This document shows positions 7,962-16,349 of a DNA stretch of 64,000 nt, in pieces. Each line of letters starts with the position of its first letter. The first letter of the stretch is position 1. The stretch covers positions 1 through 64,000 of the forward strand of contig CAYTZH010000005.1 of the NCBI GenBank assembly GCA_964442285.1, read 5' to 3'. Origin of the DNA: CAYTZH01 sp964442285 (GTDB lineage Bacteria > Myxococcota_A > UBA9160 > JAFDET01). The notes below the pieces were generated by a model, which made no database searches, had not been told where the DNA came from, and saw only the letters and a list, made by a program, of their open reading frames with translations. A program made the position numbers and the translations under genes.

Positions 7962-10343
7962 GTGACCATTCCCGACCGGACCCCGCTTCTGGCCGACGTG
8001 GCCGAGCTGGTCTCCCGATCCCACGACCTCGGCGAGACCCTCGACAACGTCGTGGACCTCGTGGGGCAGCGCCTCGGGGCCGACGCGTGCTCCATCTACC
8101 TCACCGACACCGACCTCCAGCACCTGACCCTCCGCGCCACCCGGGGCCTCGACGGCGCCTCCCGGGACCGGGTGCGGGTGGCCTTCGGGGAGGGCCTCGT
8201 CGGTCTCGCCGTGGACCTGGGCGAGCCCGTGGCCATCGAGCACGCCCACGAGCATCCCCGCTTCCGCTACTTCCCGGAGACCGGCGAGGAGCGCTTCCGC
8301 TCGCTCATGGCCGCGCCGATCCGTCTCCGCAACGTCCCGATCGGCGCGATCGTCGTCCAGACCGAGAAGCCGCGGCGCTTCACCGCCGCCGAGGTGGAGC
8401 TCCTCCACACCTGCGCCCACCTGATCGCGCCGGTGGTGATGAACGCCCAGCTCCTGGCGCTCGTGGCCCAGACCCCCGAGGAGCGGACCCACGTCCTCGA
8501 CGAGCTCTCCCGCACCGGACTGCCCGTCCACGCCTCGGACCGCAACCGCCCCACGCGCAACGTGGAGCTCGACGGCATCCCGGGTGCCCTGGGGGTGGCC
8601 ATCGGACCGGTCTACCTCCTGGAGGACCCCCTGGACCTCGACCGCCTGGAGTACCTCCCCCGGGAGGATCCCGACCAGGAGAAGGACGACCTGCTGCGGG
8701 CGGTGGCGGAGGCGCGGCGCGAGCTGCACGAGGTGCGGGACAAGGTCGGCGACCGCTTCGGCCCGGAGTTCGCCGCCGTCTTCAACACCCACATCCAGAT
8801 CCTGGAGGACACGGGCTTCGTGAGCCGGCTCGAGGCCGTCGTGGCGGAGAGCGGCAATGCCCTGGACGCCCTGCGCCGGGTGCTCCAGGCCTACCGCGAG
8901 ACCTTCGAGTCGATCGAGGACCCCTACTTCCGGGATCGGGTGACCGACATCGTCGACGCGGGCCGCCGCGTGATGGGGAACCTGCTGGGCGTGCGCCACC
9001 AGAACGTGCCCCTGGCGCCCGGCTCGATCCTGGTGACCGACACCATCCTGCCCAACCACTTCGCGACCCTCGAGGTGGAGAAGATCGCCGGGATCGTGTC
9101 GGAGCACGGCGGCGCCACGGCCCACGGCGCCATCTTCGCCCGCTCCCTGGAGATCCCCCTGGTCACCGGCGTCGGGGGGGTCTGCCGCCTGGTCCAGCCC
9201 GGCGAGACCGCCATCGTCGACGGCGCCATCGGGCGCGTCTACCTGGCGCCCGACGAGCCGCTGCGCGAGGAGTACCAGCGGGCCCAGCATCGCCACGCCG
9301 TCGAGGCCGAGCGGCTCGACGCGTTGGGGAGCCGGCCCGCCGAGACCCGCGACGGCCGTCACATCGTGCTGTCGGCCAACGCGGGCCTGTGGAACGACAT
9401 GGTGCTCGTGGACCGGCACGGCGCCGAGGGCGTCGGTCTCTTCCGCACCGAGCTGCTCGCCCTGGCTCACCGGGGCTTCCCCGAGGAGGACGAGCAGGAG
9501 CGGCTCTACCAGCGGGTGGCCGAGCACCTGGCGCCGCGGCCGGTGACCTTCCGGACGCTCGATCTGGGGGGCGAGAAGTCGGTGCCCCTCGAGGGGCTGA
9601 TCGAGGAGGAGAACCCCCAGCTCGGCTGGCGCTCCATCCGCCTCCTGCTCTCCCACGCGCGGGACTTCCGGGCCCAGCTCCGCGCCATCCTGCGGGCGAG
9701 CGCCTTCGGCGACGTCCGCATCCTGCTGCCCATGGTGTCGTCGATGGAGGAGCTGCGGCAGGCGAAGCGCCTGGTCGAGCAGTCGAAGGAGGAGCTCGAC
9801 AAGCGCGGCGTTCCCTTCGATCCGGAGATCCCGGTGGGCATCATGATCGAGGTGCCCGCGGCGGCCCTGGTGGCGGACGCCCTGGCGACCGAGTGCGACT
9901 TCTTCTCCGTGGGCACCAACGATCTCACCCAGTACACCCTCGCCTGCGACCGCGGCAACGAGCGCGTGGCGCACCTGTACGAGCCGCTGCATCCGGCCGT
10001 GCTGGTGCTCATCGACCGCGCGGTGCGCGCGGCGCGGCGCGCGGACATCCCCCTCTCGGTCTGCGGGGAGATGGCGGGCAATCCGCTCGCCGCCCCGCTC
10101 CTGGTGGGCCTCGGCGTGACCGAGCTCTCGGCGGCGCCGAGCGTGGTGCCGGCCATCAAGGAGGTGGTCCGGGCGCTCGACGCCGGCGTCGTCGCCGAGG
10201 ACGCCCGCCGCGCCCTGGAGCAGCCGGGCGCGCGGGAGGTGCAGGCGATCTCGGCGGGGCGGCTGCGCTCCTACGGGCTGCTCGAGCACCCCGACCTGGG
10301 AGCCTGGCTGCGGGCGTTGCTGGAGCGCGCCGGCCTGGGCTGA
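7962..10343 (+). CDS. ptsP: Phosphoenolpyruvate-protein phosphotransferase PtsP (GAF + Enzyme I)
   Basis: A 793-residue enzyme of the nitrogen-type PTS. An N-terminal GAF domain (about residues 10-160) is followed by the HPr-binding region, the phosphohistidine domain and a PEP-binding barrel. The phosphohistidine loop is SEHGGATAHGAIFARS with His388; most family members have Ser where the second Ala stands. The barrel shows GLFRTELL, TLDLGGEKSVP, LPMVSSMEEL, VGIMIEVPAAAL and SVCGEMAGNP. The start is uncertain: GTG at 7962 has GGAGG only one base upstream, but no better in-frame start exists before 7998 and the upstream frame is not family-like. No HPr or EIIA gene is nearby. Confidence 0.93.
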   Translation: MTIPDRTPLLADVAELVSRSHDLGETLDNVVDLVGQRLGADACSIYLTDTDLQHLTLRATRGLDGASRDRVRVAFGEGLVGLAVDLGEPVAIEHAHEHPRFRYFPETGEERFRSLMAAPIRLRNVPIGAIVVQTEKPRRFTAAEVELLHTCAHLIAPVVMNAQLLALVAQTPEERTHVLDELSRTGLPVHASDRNRPTRNVELDGIPGALGVAIGPVYLLEDPLDLDRLEYLPREDPDQEKDDLLRAVAEARRELHEVRDKVGDRFGPEFAAVFNTHIQILEDTGFVSRLEAVVAESGNALDALRRVLQAYRETFESIEDPYFRDRVTDIVDAGRRVMGNLLGVRHQNVPLAPGSILVTDTILPNHFATLEVEKIAGIVSEHGGATAHGAIFARSLEIPLVTGVGGVCRLVQPGETAIVDGAIGRVYLAPDEPLREEYQRAQHRHAVEAERLDALGSRPAETRDGRHIVLSANAGLWNDMVLVDRHGAEGVGLFRTELLALAHRGFPEEDEQERLYQRVAEHLAPRPVTFRTLDLGGEKSVPLEGLIEEENPQLGWRSIRLLLSHARDFRAQLRAILRASAFGDVRILLPMVSSMEELRQAKRLVEQSKEELDKRGVPFDPEIPVGIMIEVPAAALVADALATECDFFSVGTNDLTQYTLACDRGNERVAHLYEPLHPAVLVLIDRAVRAARRADIPLSVCGEMAGNPLAAPLLVGLGVTELSAAPSVVPAIKEVVRALDAGVVAEDARRALEQPGAREVQAISAGRLRSYGLLEHPDLGAWLRALLERAGLG

Positions 10344-10444
10344 GCCCCGCAAGCCGGCCTGGCCGAGGCCGCGCCGGCCGGGGCAGGTCTATCTCCCGTC
10401 GACACTCCGGCCTTCCCCCCTCGGACGGACCGCGGCGCCGGCCG

Positions 10445-11545
10445 ATGCACCCGATCATGAGCGGTCTCTCCCAGCCGGGGAGCGGCGCCCTCGCGGGTCG
10501 GCGCCTGCTGGTGGTCTACCTGCCGAACGACGCGTGTGCCCCCGAGTCGCTGCTCGAGCCGCTCCTGCTCGCCTGCTTCCGCGCGGCCGACACCTGCCGC
10601 GTGGCGGCCGCCGCCGAGAGCCGCGCGCTGCGCGCCCTGGCCCGCGAGGACCGGGACGCGGTGCGGACGCCCGGCGACGAGTCGCCGCCGCTGCGGCCGC
10701 GGCTTGTCGAGGTGGCGCCGCGCATGGGCTACGTGGAGCAGCGCATCCTCGAGGATCGCTTCCTCGCGCAGCTGCCCCTCCCGGGACGCGAGCGCTCGGG
10801 CGTCGGCACCTTCCACTGGGACCGCCTCCAGTGGTGCCTGCTGCCGCGCGACCTGGCTCCCTTCGTCGCGAGCCTTCCGTGGAAGGAGGCCGACACCCTG
10901 GTGCTCCTGGGCGGCGCGGCGGACGATCCCCTGGGCGGTCAGTGCCTCGCAGCGGCCCGCGCCCGCGGGCTGCAGGTGGTCGGCCTGGTGCCCGGGTTCG
11001 TGCTCGGTCGCTACGCGCCCTTCTGGATCCACGGCTGCGACGCCGTGGGCGTCGCCGACGCCGATGCGGCGGAGGCCCTGGCCGAGGCGGGCGCGGGGCC
11101 GCGGGTCTGGGTCGAGCCCGGGCTGGCGCCGGACCTGGCCCTGGCGCCCCTGGCGCTCACGCCGGCCGAGCCCCGGGTGCTGCACCTGGAGCTGCGGATG
11201 CGCACGTCGATCGCGCTGGTGAAGCGCACCCTGCAGGACTGGCTCCCCGGGGTGCGCGACCGGGTGGCCGGACTCTGCTTCCACCACGACGGTCCCTATC
11301 TCGAAAACCTCCGCGAGCACTTCGGCACGAGCTGGGCCCAGGTGCCGGTCGCCCACGACGCCGCGCCCCTGCTCGAACGGGCGAGGCGCGGCGGCGCCGA
11401 CGTGCTGGCCTTCGAGCCCTGGTCCGCCGTCTACACCGGAGGGCTCCCGTCCGGCACGCGGGTGGGCGTCCTCGGCGCCGAGGTACGGGCCTGCCTGGGG
11501 CGGGTGCCGGCGCGGCTCGCGCCCCACCTGCTGGAGGTCGCGTGA
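10445..11545 (+). CDS. Uncharacterised protein of the glycan region
   Basis: A 366-residue protein I do not recognise. It begins a Rossmann-like strand at GRRLLVVYLPNDACAPE, has no signal peptide or membrane segment, and contains alternating strand/helix stretches such as ADTLVLLGGAADDPLGGQC and GLQVVGLVPGFVLGRYAPFW. Its overall style resembles GT-B-type sugar-processing proteins, but no diagnostic motif is visible. It is coupled to the glycosyltransferase-like gene downstream through a duplicated stop/start junction, so a role in surface glycan synthesis is likely but inferred. A second ATG at 10457 is possible. Confidence 0.75.
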   Translation: MHPIMSGLSQPGSGALAGRRLLVVYLPNDACAPESLLEPLLLACFRAADTCRVAAAAESRALRALAREDRDAVRTPGDESPPLRPRLVEVAPRMGYVEQRILEDRFLAQLPLPGRERSGVGTFHWDRLQWCLLPRDLAPFVASLPWKEADTLVLLGGAADDPLGGQCLAAARARGLQVVGLVPGFVLGRYAPFWIHGCDAVGVADADAAEALAEAGAGPRVWVEPGLAPDLALAPLALTPAEPRVLHLELRMRTSIALVKRTLQDWLPGVRDRVAGLCFHHDGPYLENLREHFGTSWAQVPVAHDAAPLLERARRGGADVLAFEPWSAVYTGGLPSGTRVGVLGAEVRACLGRVPARLAPHLLEVA

Positions 11546-11570
11546 AGACCGCCGCGGAGGTCGCGTGAAG
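11533..11570. repeat. Duplicated ribosome site plus start codon at a gene junction (period 23)
   Basis: The 15-mer GGAGGTCGCGTGAAG occurs at 11533-11547 and again at 11556-11570, separated by 8 bases. Each copy carries a Shine-Dalgarno-like GGAGG, a GTG start, and the TGA of the preceding reading frame overlapping as GTGA. Because the period is 23, the two starts are in different frames. Confidence 0.95.
11542..11568 (+). CDS. Eight-residue mini-ORF bridging two genes
   Basis: GTG at 11542 overlaps the stop of the upstream gene (GTGA), reads MKTAAEVA, and its TGA overlaps the GTG at 11565 of the downstream gene (GTGA again). It has GGAGG four bases upstream. Whether it is translated is unknown; geometry would allow ribosomes to re-initiate through it. 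It appears to be a by-product of the junction duplication. Confidence 0.4.
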   Translation: MKTAAEVA

Positions 11571-12818
11571 GTCCTCGTCGTCACCAGCCTGCGCCACCAC
11601 CTGGGCAAGATGCGCTCGGTGCTGGAGGAGCTCCGCGAGCGGGGCTGCGAGATCCAGCTGGTCACCGCCCAGAACAGCGTCTGGCTGCCCGGCGGCGACT
11701 TCGAGGCGGCGCTGCGCGGCTGCGGCTTCTGCTACCGGCGCCTGGCCGAGCTGCGATTGCATCCCGAGTTCCACGCCCGCCTGCGCCCGCGTCTGCGGGC
11801 CCTGGCGGCGGGCCTGGCCGAGCGCTTCGGCAGCGGCGAGCGGCCGCCCGGCTACACCTCCGACGCGGATCTCGGCTACTCGCTTCTGGAGAGCGTGGAG
11901 GACCACGTCCTCTTCCAGCTGCTCTTCGAGGAGGAGCGTCCCGACGCGGCCCTGGCCCTGCACGAGAACGGCTTCTGGTCGCGCAACTTCGCCGTGGTCT
12001 GCGCCGAGCAGGGGGTGCCCTTCTTCACCTTCCAGGAGGGCCCCTCCTACGACATCTTCACGCCCACGCTGCTCTCGGAGTACGGCTACTACGCCGATCG
12101 CACCTTCCTGTGGGGCGAGTCGGAGCGCCGCCGGCTGCTCGGGGCCGGCGTGCGCGACGAGCAGCTGCGGGTGGTCGGGCCGGCCTATCTCGATGCATTG
12201 GTGGCCTCGCGGCCCAGCCGCGCCGAGGCCCGCGCGAAGCTGGGTCTCGAGATCCCGGACGGCGCGGGCCTCGTGGTCTTCGCCCCGGCCAACCCCGGAA
12301 ACGTTCCCGTCTCGCGGACGTTCCACGAGGCGCTGCTCCGCTTCGTCGCGTCGCGGCCCGCGCTGCACCTGTGCCTCAAGTGGTGGCCCGGGGGGCGCTT
12401 CCCCGTGATGGAGACGCTCGACGAGCGCAGCCGCGACGTCCTGGGCCCCCGCTACGCGAGCTTCTGGAAGGAGAGCGCCTACGACGTGCTCTTCGCCGCC
12501 GACTGCGTGATCGGCCACGCCTCGACCCTCGCCGGGGAGGCCGTGGCCCTGGGCGTGCCGTTCCTGGAGCTGGCCTGGGAGGGCAGCGAGACCGATCCCA
12601 TCGCCGGGCTCTCCCGCCACGCCGGCGCCGAGAAGCTCACCGGGCCGGCAGACCTGCCCCGGGTGGAGGAGTACGCCCGCGGACGCGTCCCGGTCCTGGT
12701 GCAGGCCTACACCCGCGCGTATCGGCTCGACTTCTTCGACGGGATTCGCGGCGACTCCACCCGTCGCACCTGCGACGAGATCCTGGGCCTGCTCGCGGCC
12801 CGGCGGGACGCCGCTTAG
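11565..12818 (+). CDS. GT-B-like glycosyl/glycerophosphotransferase, surface glycan
   Basis: A 417-residue cytosolic protein starting MKVLVVTSLRHHLGKMRSVL. The C-terminal half resembles CDP-glycerol glycerophosphotransferase or UDP-GlcNAc 2-epimerase folds: LKWWPGGRFP, and near residue 305 the pattern YDVLFAADCVIGHASTLAGE-AVALGVPFLEL, equivalent to the acidic/serine sugar-nucleotide loop of that group. The probable substrate is an activated sugar or polyol phosphate; no substrate can be assigned. Start GTG has GGAGG four bases upstream. It ends 2 bases before the convergent epimerase gene. Confidence 0.65.
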   Translation: MKVLVVTSLRHHLGKMRSVLEELRERGCEIQLVTAQNSVWLPGGDFEAALRGCGFCYRRLAELRLHPEFHARLRPRLRALAAGLAERFGSGERPPGYTSDADLGYSLLESVEDHVLFQLLFEEERPDAALALHENGFWSRNFAVVCAEQGVPFFTFQEGPSYDIFTPTLLSEYGYYADRTFLWGESERRRLLGAGVRDEQLRVVGPAYLDALVASRPSRAEARAKLGLEIPDGAGLVVFAPANPGNVPVSRTFHEALLRFVASRPALHLCLKWWPGGRFPVMETLDERSRDVLGPRYASFWKESAYDVLFAADCVIGHASTLAGEAVALGVPFLELAWEGSETDPIAGLSRHAGAEKLTGPADLPRVEEYARGRVPVLVQAYTRAYRLDFFDGIRGDSTRRTCDEILGLLAARRDAA

Positions 12819-12820
12819 CC

Positions 12821-13864
12821 TCAGCGCAGCGGAAGCGCGGGCTCGACGGAAACGGGCCGCCGCGGTGTCCGCTTGCGAGCGGCCGCCGAACGGCGCCGGG
12901 GAGCCTCCGCGGCGAGCTCGGCCCGGCGGTACTCGATCATGCGCCGCAGCCCCTCGTCGAGGCCGATCCGCGGCGACCAGTCCACCGCGTCGCCGATGCG
13001 TTCGATGGCGGGCACCCGCCGCGGGATGTCCTCGTAGCTGTCCCCGATGGCCTCGAGGTGGTTCTCGTACTCGATCTGGTTCGGCGAGGCCCCGGTGAGC
13101 TCGATCACCCGGTGGGCCAGGTCGCGGATCGTCACCTCTCGGGGGTCGCCCACGTTGTAGCTGGCGTTGTGGGCTTCGGGGACGTCCAGCAGGCGCACGA
13201 ACGCGTCGACCACGTCGTCGATGTAGGTGAAGCAGCGGGTCTGGGAGCCGTCGCCGTGGACCACCAGGGGATCGCCACGCAGGGCGGCGTCCACGAAGGC
13301 ATCCACCACCCGGTGCCGGAGTCGGGGGCCGTAGGCGTTGAAGACCCGGCCGATGACGTAGTCCAGCTGGCCCTCGAGCTGACAAGCCTTGATGTAGTGC
13401 TCGACCGCGGCCTTGCTCGTGCTGTAGCACCAGCGGTTCACGTCGACGCTACCGAGTACGCGGTCGTCGTCCTCCCGGAACGGCACGCCCTCGCTGCGGC
13501 CGTAGATCTCCGAGGTGGACGTGAAGAGGAAGAGCTTGTCGGTCCAGCGGATCATCTCGACGATCTCGAGCGCGGCGAGAAGCGTCACGTCCATCACCTT
13601 GCGCGGCCGGCGGGCGCACTCCGCGGGATTCACCACCGCGGCGAGGTGCGCCACGCAGTCCACCCGATCCACGAGCCGCTGCAGGATCGGCCGGTTGCGG
13701 ATCGTGTCGACCACCATGTGGAAGCGGTCGTAATCGCGGAGGACGCGCGTGAACGGCGTCTCCGAGAGATCCAGGACCCAGACCTCGCGTCCGGCTTCGA
13801 GGAGGCGGTGGGCGAGGTGGCTTCCGATGAAGCCCATCCCGCCCGTGATCAGCACGCGATCCAT
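12821..13864 (-). CDS. NAD-dependent sugar-nucleotide epimerase/dehydratase (extended SDR)
   Basis: A 347-residue extended short-chain dehydrogenase. Rossmann motif ITGGMGFIGSHLAHRL at the N-terminus, LFTSTSEIYGRSE (active-site Ser/Thr region) and YSTSKAAVEHY (catalytic Tyr-x-x-x-Lys) are present, followed by VFNAYGPR and GDGSQTRCFTYIDDVVDAF. It is closest in style to UDP-glucuronate decarboxylase, UDP-glucose 4-epimerase or dTDP-glucose 4,6-dehydratase; which of these is not decidable by eye. The C-terminus ends in an Arg/Ala-rich tail of about 35 residues beyond the usual domain. It likely supplies an NDP-sugar for the neighbouring glycan genes. Confidence 0.85.
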   Translation of the reverse strand: MDRVLITGGMGFIGSHLAHRLLEAGREVWVLDLSETPFTRVLRDYDRFHMVVDTIRNRPILQRLVDRVDCVAHLAAVVNPAECARRPRKVMDVTLLAALEIVEMIRWTDKLFLFTSTSEIYGRSEGVPFREDDDRVLGSVDVNRWCYSTSKAAVEHYIKACQLEGQLDYVIGRVFNAYGPRLRHRVVDAFVDAALRGDPLVVHGDGSQTRCFTYIDDVVDAFVRLLDVPEAHNASYNVGDPREVTIRDLAHRVIELTGASPNQIEYENHLEAIGDSYEDIPRRVPAIERIGDAVDWSPRIGLDEGLRRMIEYRRAELAAEAPRRRSAAARKRTPRRPVSVEPALPLR

Positions 13865-14044
13865 GGGGCTCTCCGCTCCGCACCGCTCGTGAGTTGCGGC
13901 TTCGCTGCGTTCCGCTGAAGCTCATCGGAATCCGTGTCCGGTACACGACCGGGGAACACCCCAGACGATCCGCGAAAGGCGCCCGTGTGCCGTCTCCGGG
14001 GAAGACCCCTCCTGGCCGTCGGCGCCGCGGGTACCCTCTGCCCG
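13865..14044. promoter_or_regulatory. Divergent region between epimerase and acetyltransferase genes
   Basis: About 180 bases without a gene. On the minus strand, TCCGATGAGCTTCA lies at 13928..13915, about 50 bases before the epimerase ATG. The same 14-mer in the same orientation is found about 44 bases before the radical SAM gene (23661..23648). No clear -10/-35 pair was found. Confidence 0.3.
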
Positions 14045-14545
14045 ATGCCCGCGCCGTCGCTCGCCGTCGTCCGCCAGGAGGCCACGCCCGACGCCGTGCG
14101 CCGCTACCTGGAGCTGGCCGCGACGGTGTTCCGGGCGCTGCCCGCCTCCCGACTCGAGGCCAACGCCGCGGCGTTCGCGCCGGGAACGCGGATCCACGCG
14201 GCGGTGGACCCACGGGGCTGGCGGGGCTGCCTGGTGGTCCAGCCGCGCGCGCTGGGCTCGCTGCAGGTGGGAGGCGTCTCCGGCGTGTGCGTCCACCCGG
14301 AGTCCCGTGGCGGGGGTATCGGCGCGCGGCTCCTGCTGGACGCCGTGGCCGCGACCCGCGCGCGCTATCCGGCCCTCTGGCTCTGGACGCGCATCCCCGG
14401 CTTCTTCGGCCGCTTCGGCTTCCGGGATGCGGCGTCCCTGTTCGAGGCGGATCCCGCCGGCTCGTCGCCCATGCTGCTCTATCACGAGCCCGAGGCACGG
14501 GTGCGGGCGCGGCTTCGGCCGCCCCTCCCGCGCCGCTACTTCTGA
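14045..14545 (+). CDS. GNAT-family N-acetyltransferase
   Basis: A 166-residue acetyltransferase. The acetyl-CoA-binding motif is VGGVSGVCVHPESRGGGIGA followed by RLLLD at about residues 75-100. Later, WLWTRIPGFFGRFGF corresponds to the GNAT motif B region seen in members that recognise the same neighbourhood. The substrate is unknown. It faces the PIG-L deacetylase gene and their ends overlap by 10 bases. An acetylation/deacetylation pair acting on amino sugars is possible but only suggested by location. Confidence 0.85.
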   Translation: MPAPSLAVVRQEATPDAVRRYLELAATVFRALPASRLEANAAAFAPGTRIHAAVDPRGWRGCLVVQPRALGSLQVGGVSGVCVHPESRGGGIGARLLLDAVAATRARYPALWLWTRIPGFFGRFGFRDAASLFEADPAGSSPMLLYHEPEARVRARLRPPLPRRYF

Positions 14546-15273
14546 GGCGCGGTCCGCACCAGCCGCCGCACGAGCTCGAAGGCCTCCGCGGCCGCGCAGC
14601 CGGCCTGGCCGCCCCAGTGGGCGGCCAGGCGCGAGATCCCCTCGAGCGACCGGGGATGGGGCGGCTCCCGGACCTCACTGGTGTAGGCTTCGAAGGCACG
14701 GAGCTTGCGCTCCAGCCCCGCCCCGACGTCGACGAAGACGGCCGGCTGGAAGGGCCGGCCCAGCTGTCCGCCGTCGGCGTCGCTGCCGGGGATGGCGAAG
14801 GCGAGGATCTCCTCGACCGGGCTGGCGGCGCCGGGCCGGAAGAGGGTGAGCGCCACCTGGCCCGCGATCCGGTGGTCGAGGTTCAGATCGGCCTGGCTGT
14901 GGGTATACACCACGCGAGGTCGGATGCCCGCCAGCGCCGCCTCGGCCCGCCGCAGGATCTCGAGCAGCGGCCGCTCGTCGAGGCGCTGATCGGGCAGGCC
15001 CAGGAAGTGGACCGCGTGTACGCCCAGGCGCTCTGCGGCGCGGCGCGCCATCTCGCGCCGCGCCGCGGCCACGGCCACGGCGCCCTCGCGGCGGTCGCCG
15101 TCGGCCGACGTCTCCCCGTCGGCCAGGAGCAGCACGTGCACCGTGTCCCGGGGATGTCGCACGGCCAGGGTGCCGCCGCAGCCCAGCACCTCGTCGTCCG
15201 GGTGCGCGGCGACGACGAGCACGTCGCTCGGGACGGGGAGCACGTCGCTCGGGACGGGGAGCACGTCGCTCAC
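14536..15273 (-). CDS. PIG-L family N-acetylglucosaminyl-type deacetylase
   Basis: A 245-residue zinc-dependent deacetylase. The metal/catalytic motif AAHPDDEVLGCGGTL starts near residue 22 and the second motif HSQADLNLDHR supplies the remaining His/Asp ligands. It probably removes acetyl groups from a sugar or sugar nucleotide in the glycan pathway. Start: GTG at 15273 overlapping the SpsG-like stop (GTGA). The first residues are MSDVLPVPSDVLPVPSDVLVV, so the N-terminus is a duplicated heptapeptide placed directly before the first beta strand. Translation from an internal GTG of a later repeat would give a more typical N-terminus. It is the last gene of the minus operon. Confidence 0.88.
   Translation of the reverse strand: MSDVLPVPSDVLPVPSDVLVVAAHPDDEVLGCGGTLAVRHPRDTVHVLLLADGETSADGDRREGAVAVAAARREMARRAAERLGVHAVHFLGLPDQRLDERPLLEILRRAEAALAGIRPRVVYTHSQADLNLDHRIAGQVALTLFRPGAASPVEEILAFAIPGSDADGGQLGRPFQPAVFVDVGAGLERKLRAFEAYTSEVREPPHPRSLEGISRLAAHWGGQAGCAAAEAFELVRRLVRTAPQK
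15217..15270. repeat. 21-bp tandem repeat (2.6 copies) at the PIG-L gene start
   Basis: Identical 21-bp units lie at 15229-15249 and 15250-15270, and a 12-base partial unit at 15217-15228. On the minus strand each encodes SDVLPVP in frame and contains a GTG codon. The array starts one base inside the stop/start overlap of the two genes. Confidence 0.95.
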
Positions 15274-16349
15274 GATGCCGCTCCGTCGGCGCGGTCGCTC
15301 CAGGCCGGCTCGACGTCCCCTGCGGAGCCCGGGTGGGCCGTCGGCAGCGCCCGGACCAGGGCGTCGGCGATGCGGGCCGCGCCGCGACCGTCGACGGCCC
15401 GCGGCCCGGCCCGGGCCAGGGCCTGCCGGGCGGTCCGGTCGGCCGCCAGCGCCGCCACCGCCCGGGCGGCGGCGCCGGGCGAGAGCGCGCCGATGCGGCC
15501 CAGGAAGCGCGCGGCCCCGGTGTCGGCGGCGAACGCCTGGCCCAGGGCATCCTGGTGGGCCACGATGCTGACCAGGAGCGCGGGGGTGCCGAGGGCCGCG
15601 AGCTCGAAGCGGGCGAAGCCGCTGGCGGAGAGGGCCAGGTCCGCCGTCCGCATCCAGCGGGCCGCGTCGCGGCGGCCCTCCACCAGCACCACCCGGGGGC
15701 CCGCCTCGCGCACGCGGTCGGCGAGCGCCTCGCCGCGGTCGAAGCCCGCGAGGATCCGGGTCTCGAGCGGGAGCGACGCGGCCTCCCGGGCGAAGTCGGC
15801 GAGCCACCCTTCGGCCTCCGGCGCCAGCGCGCCGCCCAGCATCACCAGCAGCCGGCGAGCCGCCGGCGCCACGGCGCGGGGGCGTCCGGCCTCCGGCGGA
15901 TCGAGCACGGCGTAGCGGGGACCCCGCAGCCAGCGGGCCCCGTCTCCGGCCGCCGTGTCCAGTCCGGCGGGACACACCACCAGGTCGGCGCCCGGCTGGG
16001 GGGCTCCCAGATCGCTGAACACGCACAGCAGCGGCGCGCGGGCCCGGTAGAGCGCGCGCCGGGCGGGCTCGAGCGCGATCTCGTCCACGACGATGGCGTC
16101 GGGGCGGAGCGCCTCGAGCCAGCGGACCTCCGCCTCCCGGGCCCACGGCGTCTCCACGGCGCGCCAGCCCGGATGCCAGCGGCCCACGCCGCCGGCCAGC
16201 TGACGCACCCCGGCGTCGCCCTCCGCCAGCAGCGTCACCTCGGCGACGCCGTCCAGGATCCGGGCCAGCCGGTCGCAGCGCACCAGGTGTCCCCAGCCGT
16301 AGCGACGACCGCCCCGGGCCCGCAGCAGGATGCGCGGCCGCTCGCTCAT
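15270..16349 (-). CDS. SpsG/PseG-like UDP-sugar hydrolase or glycosyltransferase
   Basis: A 359-residue GT-B-like protein. The N-terminal signature GGRRYGWGHLVRCDRLARIL has the GxGHxxR pattern of PseG and SpsG, whose His acts in releasing UDP from a UDP-amino sugar. The C-terminal part, LLVMLGGALAPEAE and later ADLALSASGFARFELAALGTPA, matches the nucleotide-binding half. With the NeuB and SpsF-like genes in the same operon it would complete the SpsE/F/G trio of nonulosonate-type pathways. Whether the product is the free sugar or a transferred sugar cannot be told from sequence. ATGA overlap with the upstream SGNH gene. Confidence 0.75.
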   Translation of the reverse strand: MSERPRILLRARGGRRYGWGHLVRCDRLARILDGVAEVTLLAEGDAGVRQLAGGVGRWHPGWRAVETPWAREAEVRWLEALRPDAIVVDEIALEPARRALYRARAPLLCVFSDLGAPQPGADLVVCPAGLDTAAGDGARWLRGPRYAVLDPPEAGRPRAVAPAARRLLVMLGGALAPEAEGWLADFAREAASLPLETRILAGFDRGEALADRVREAGPRVVLVEGRRDAARWMRTADLALSASGFARFELAALGTPALLVSIVAHQDALGQAFAADTGAARFLGRIGALSPGAAARAVAALAADRTARQALARAGPRAVDGRGAARIADALVRALPTAHPGSAGDVEPAWSDRADGAAS

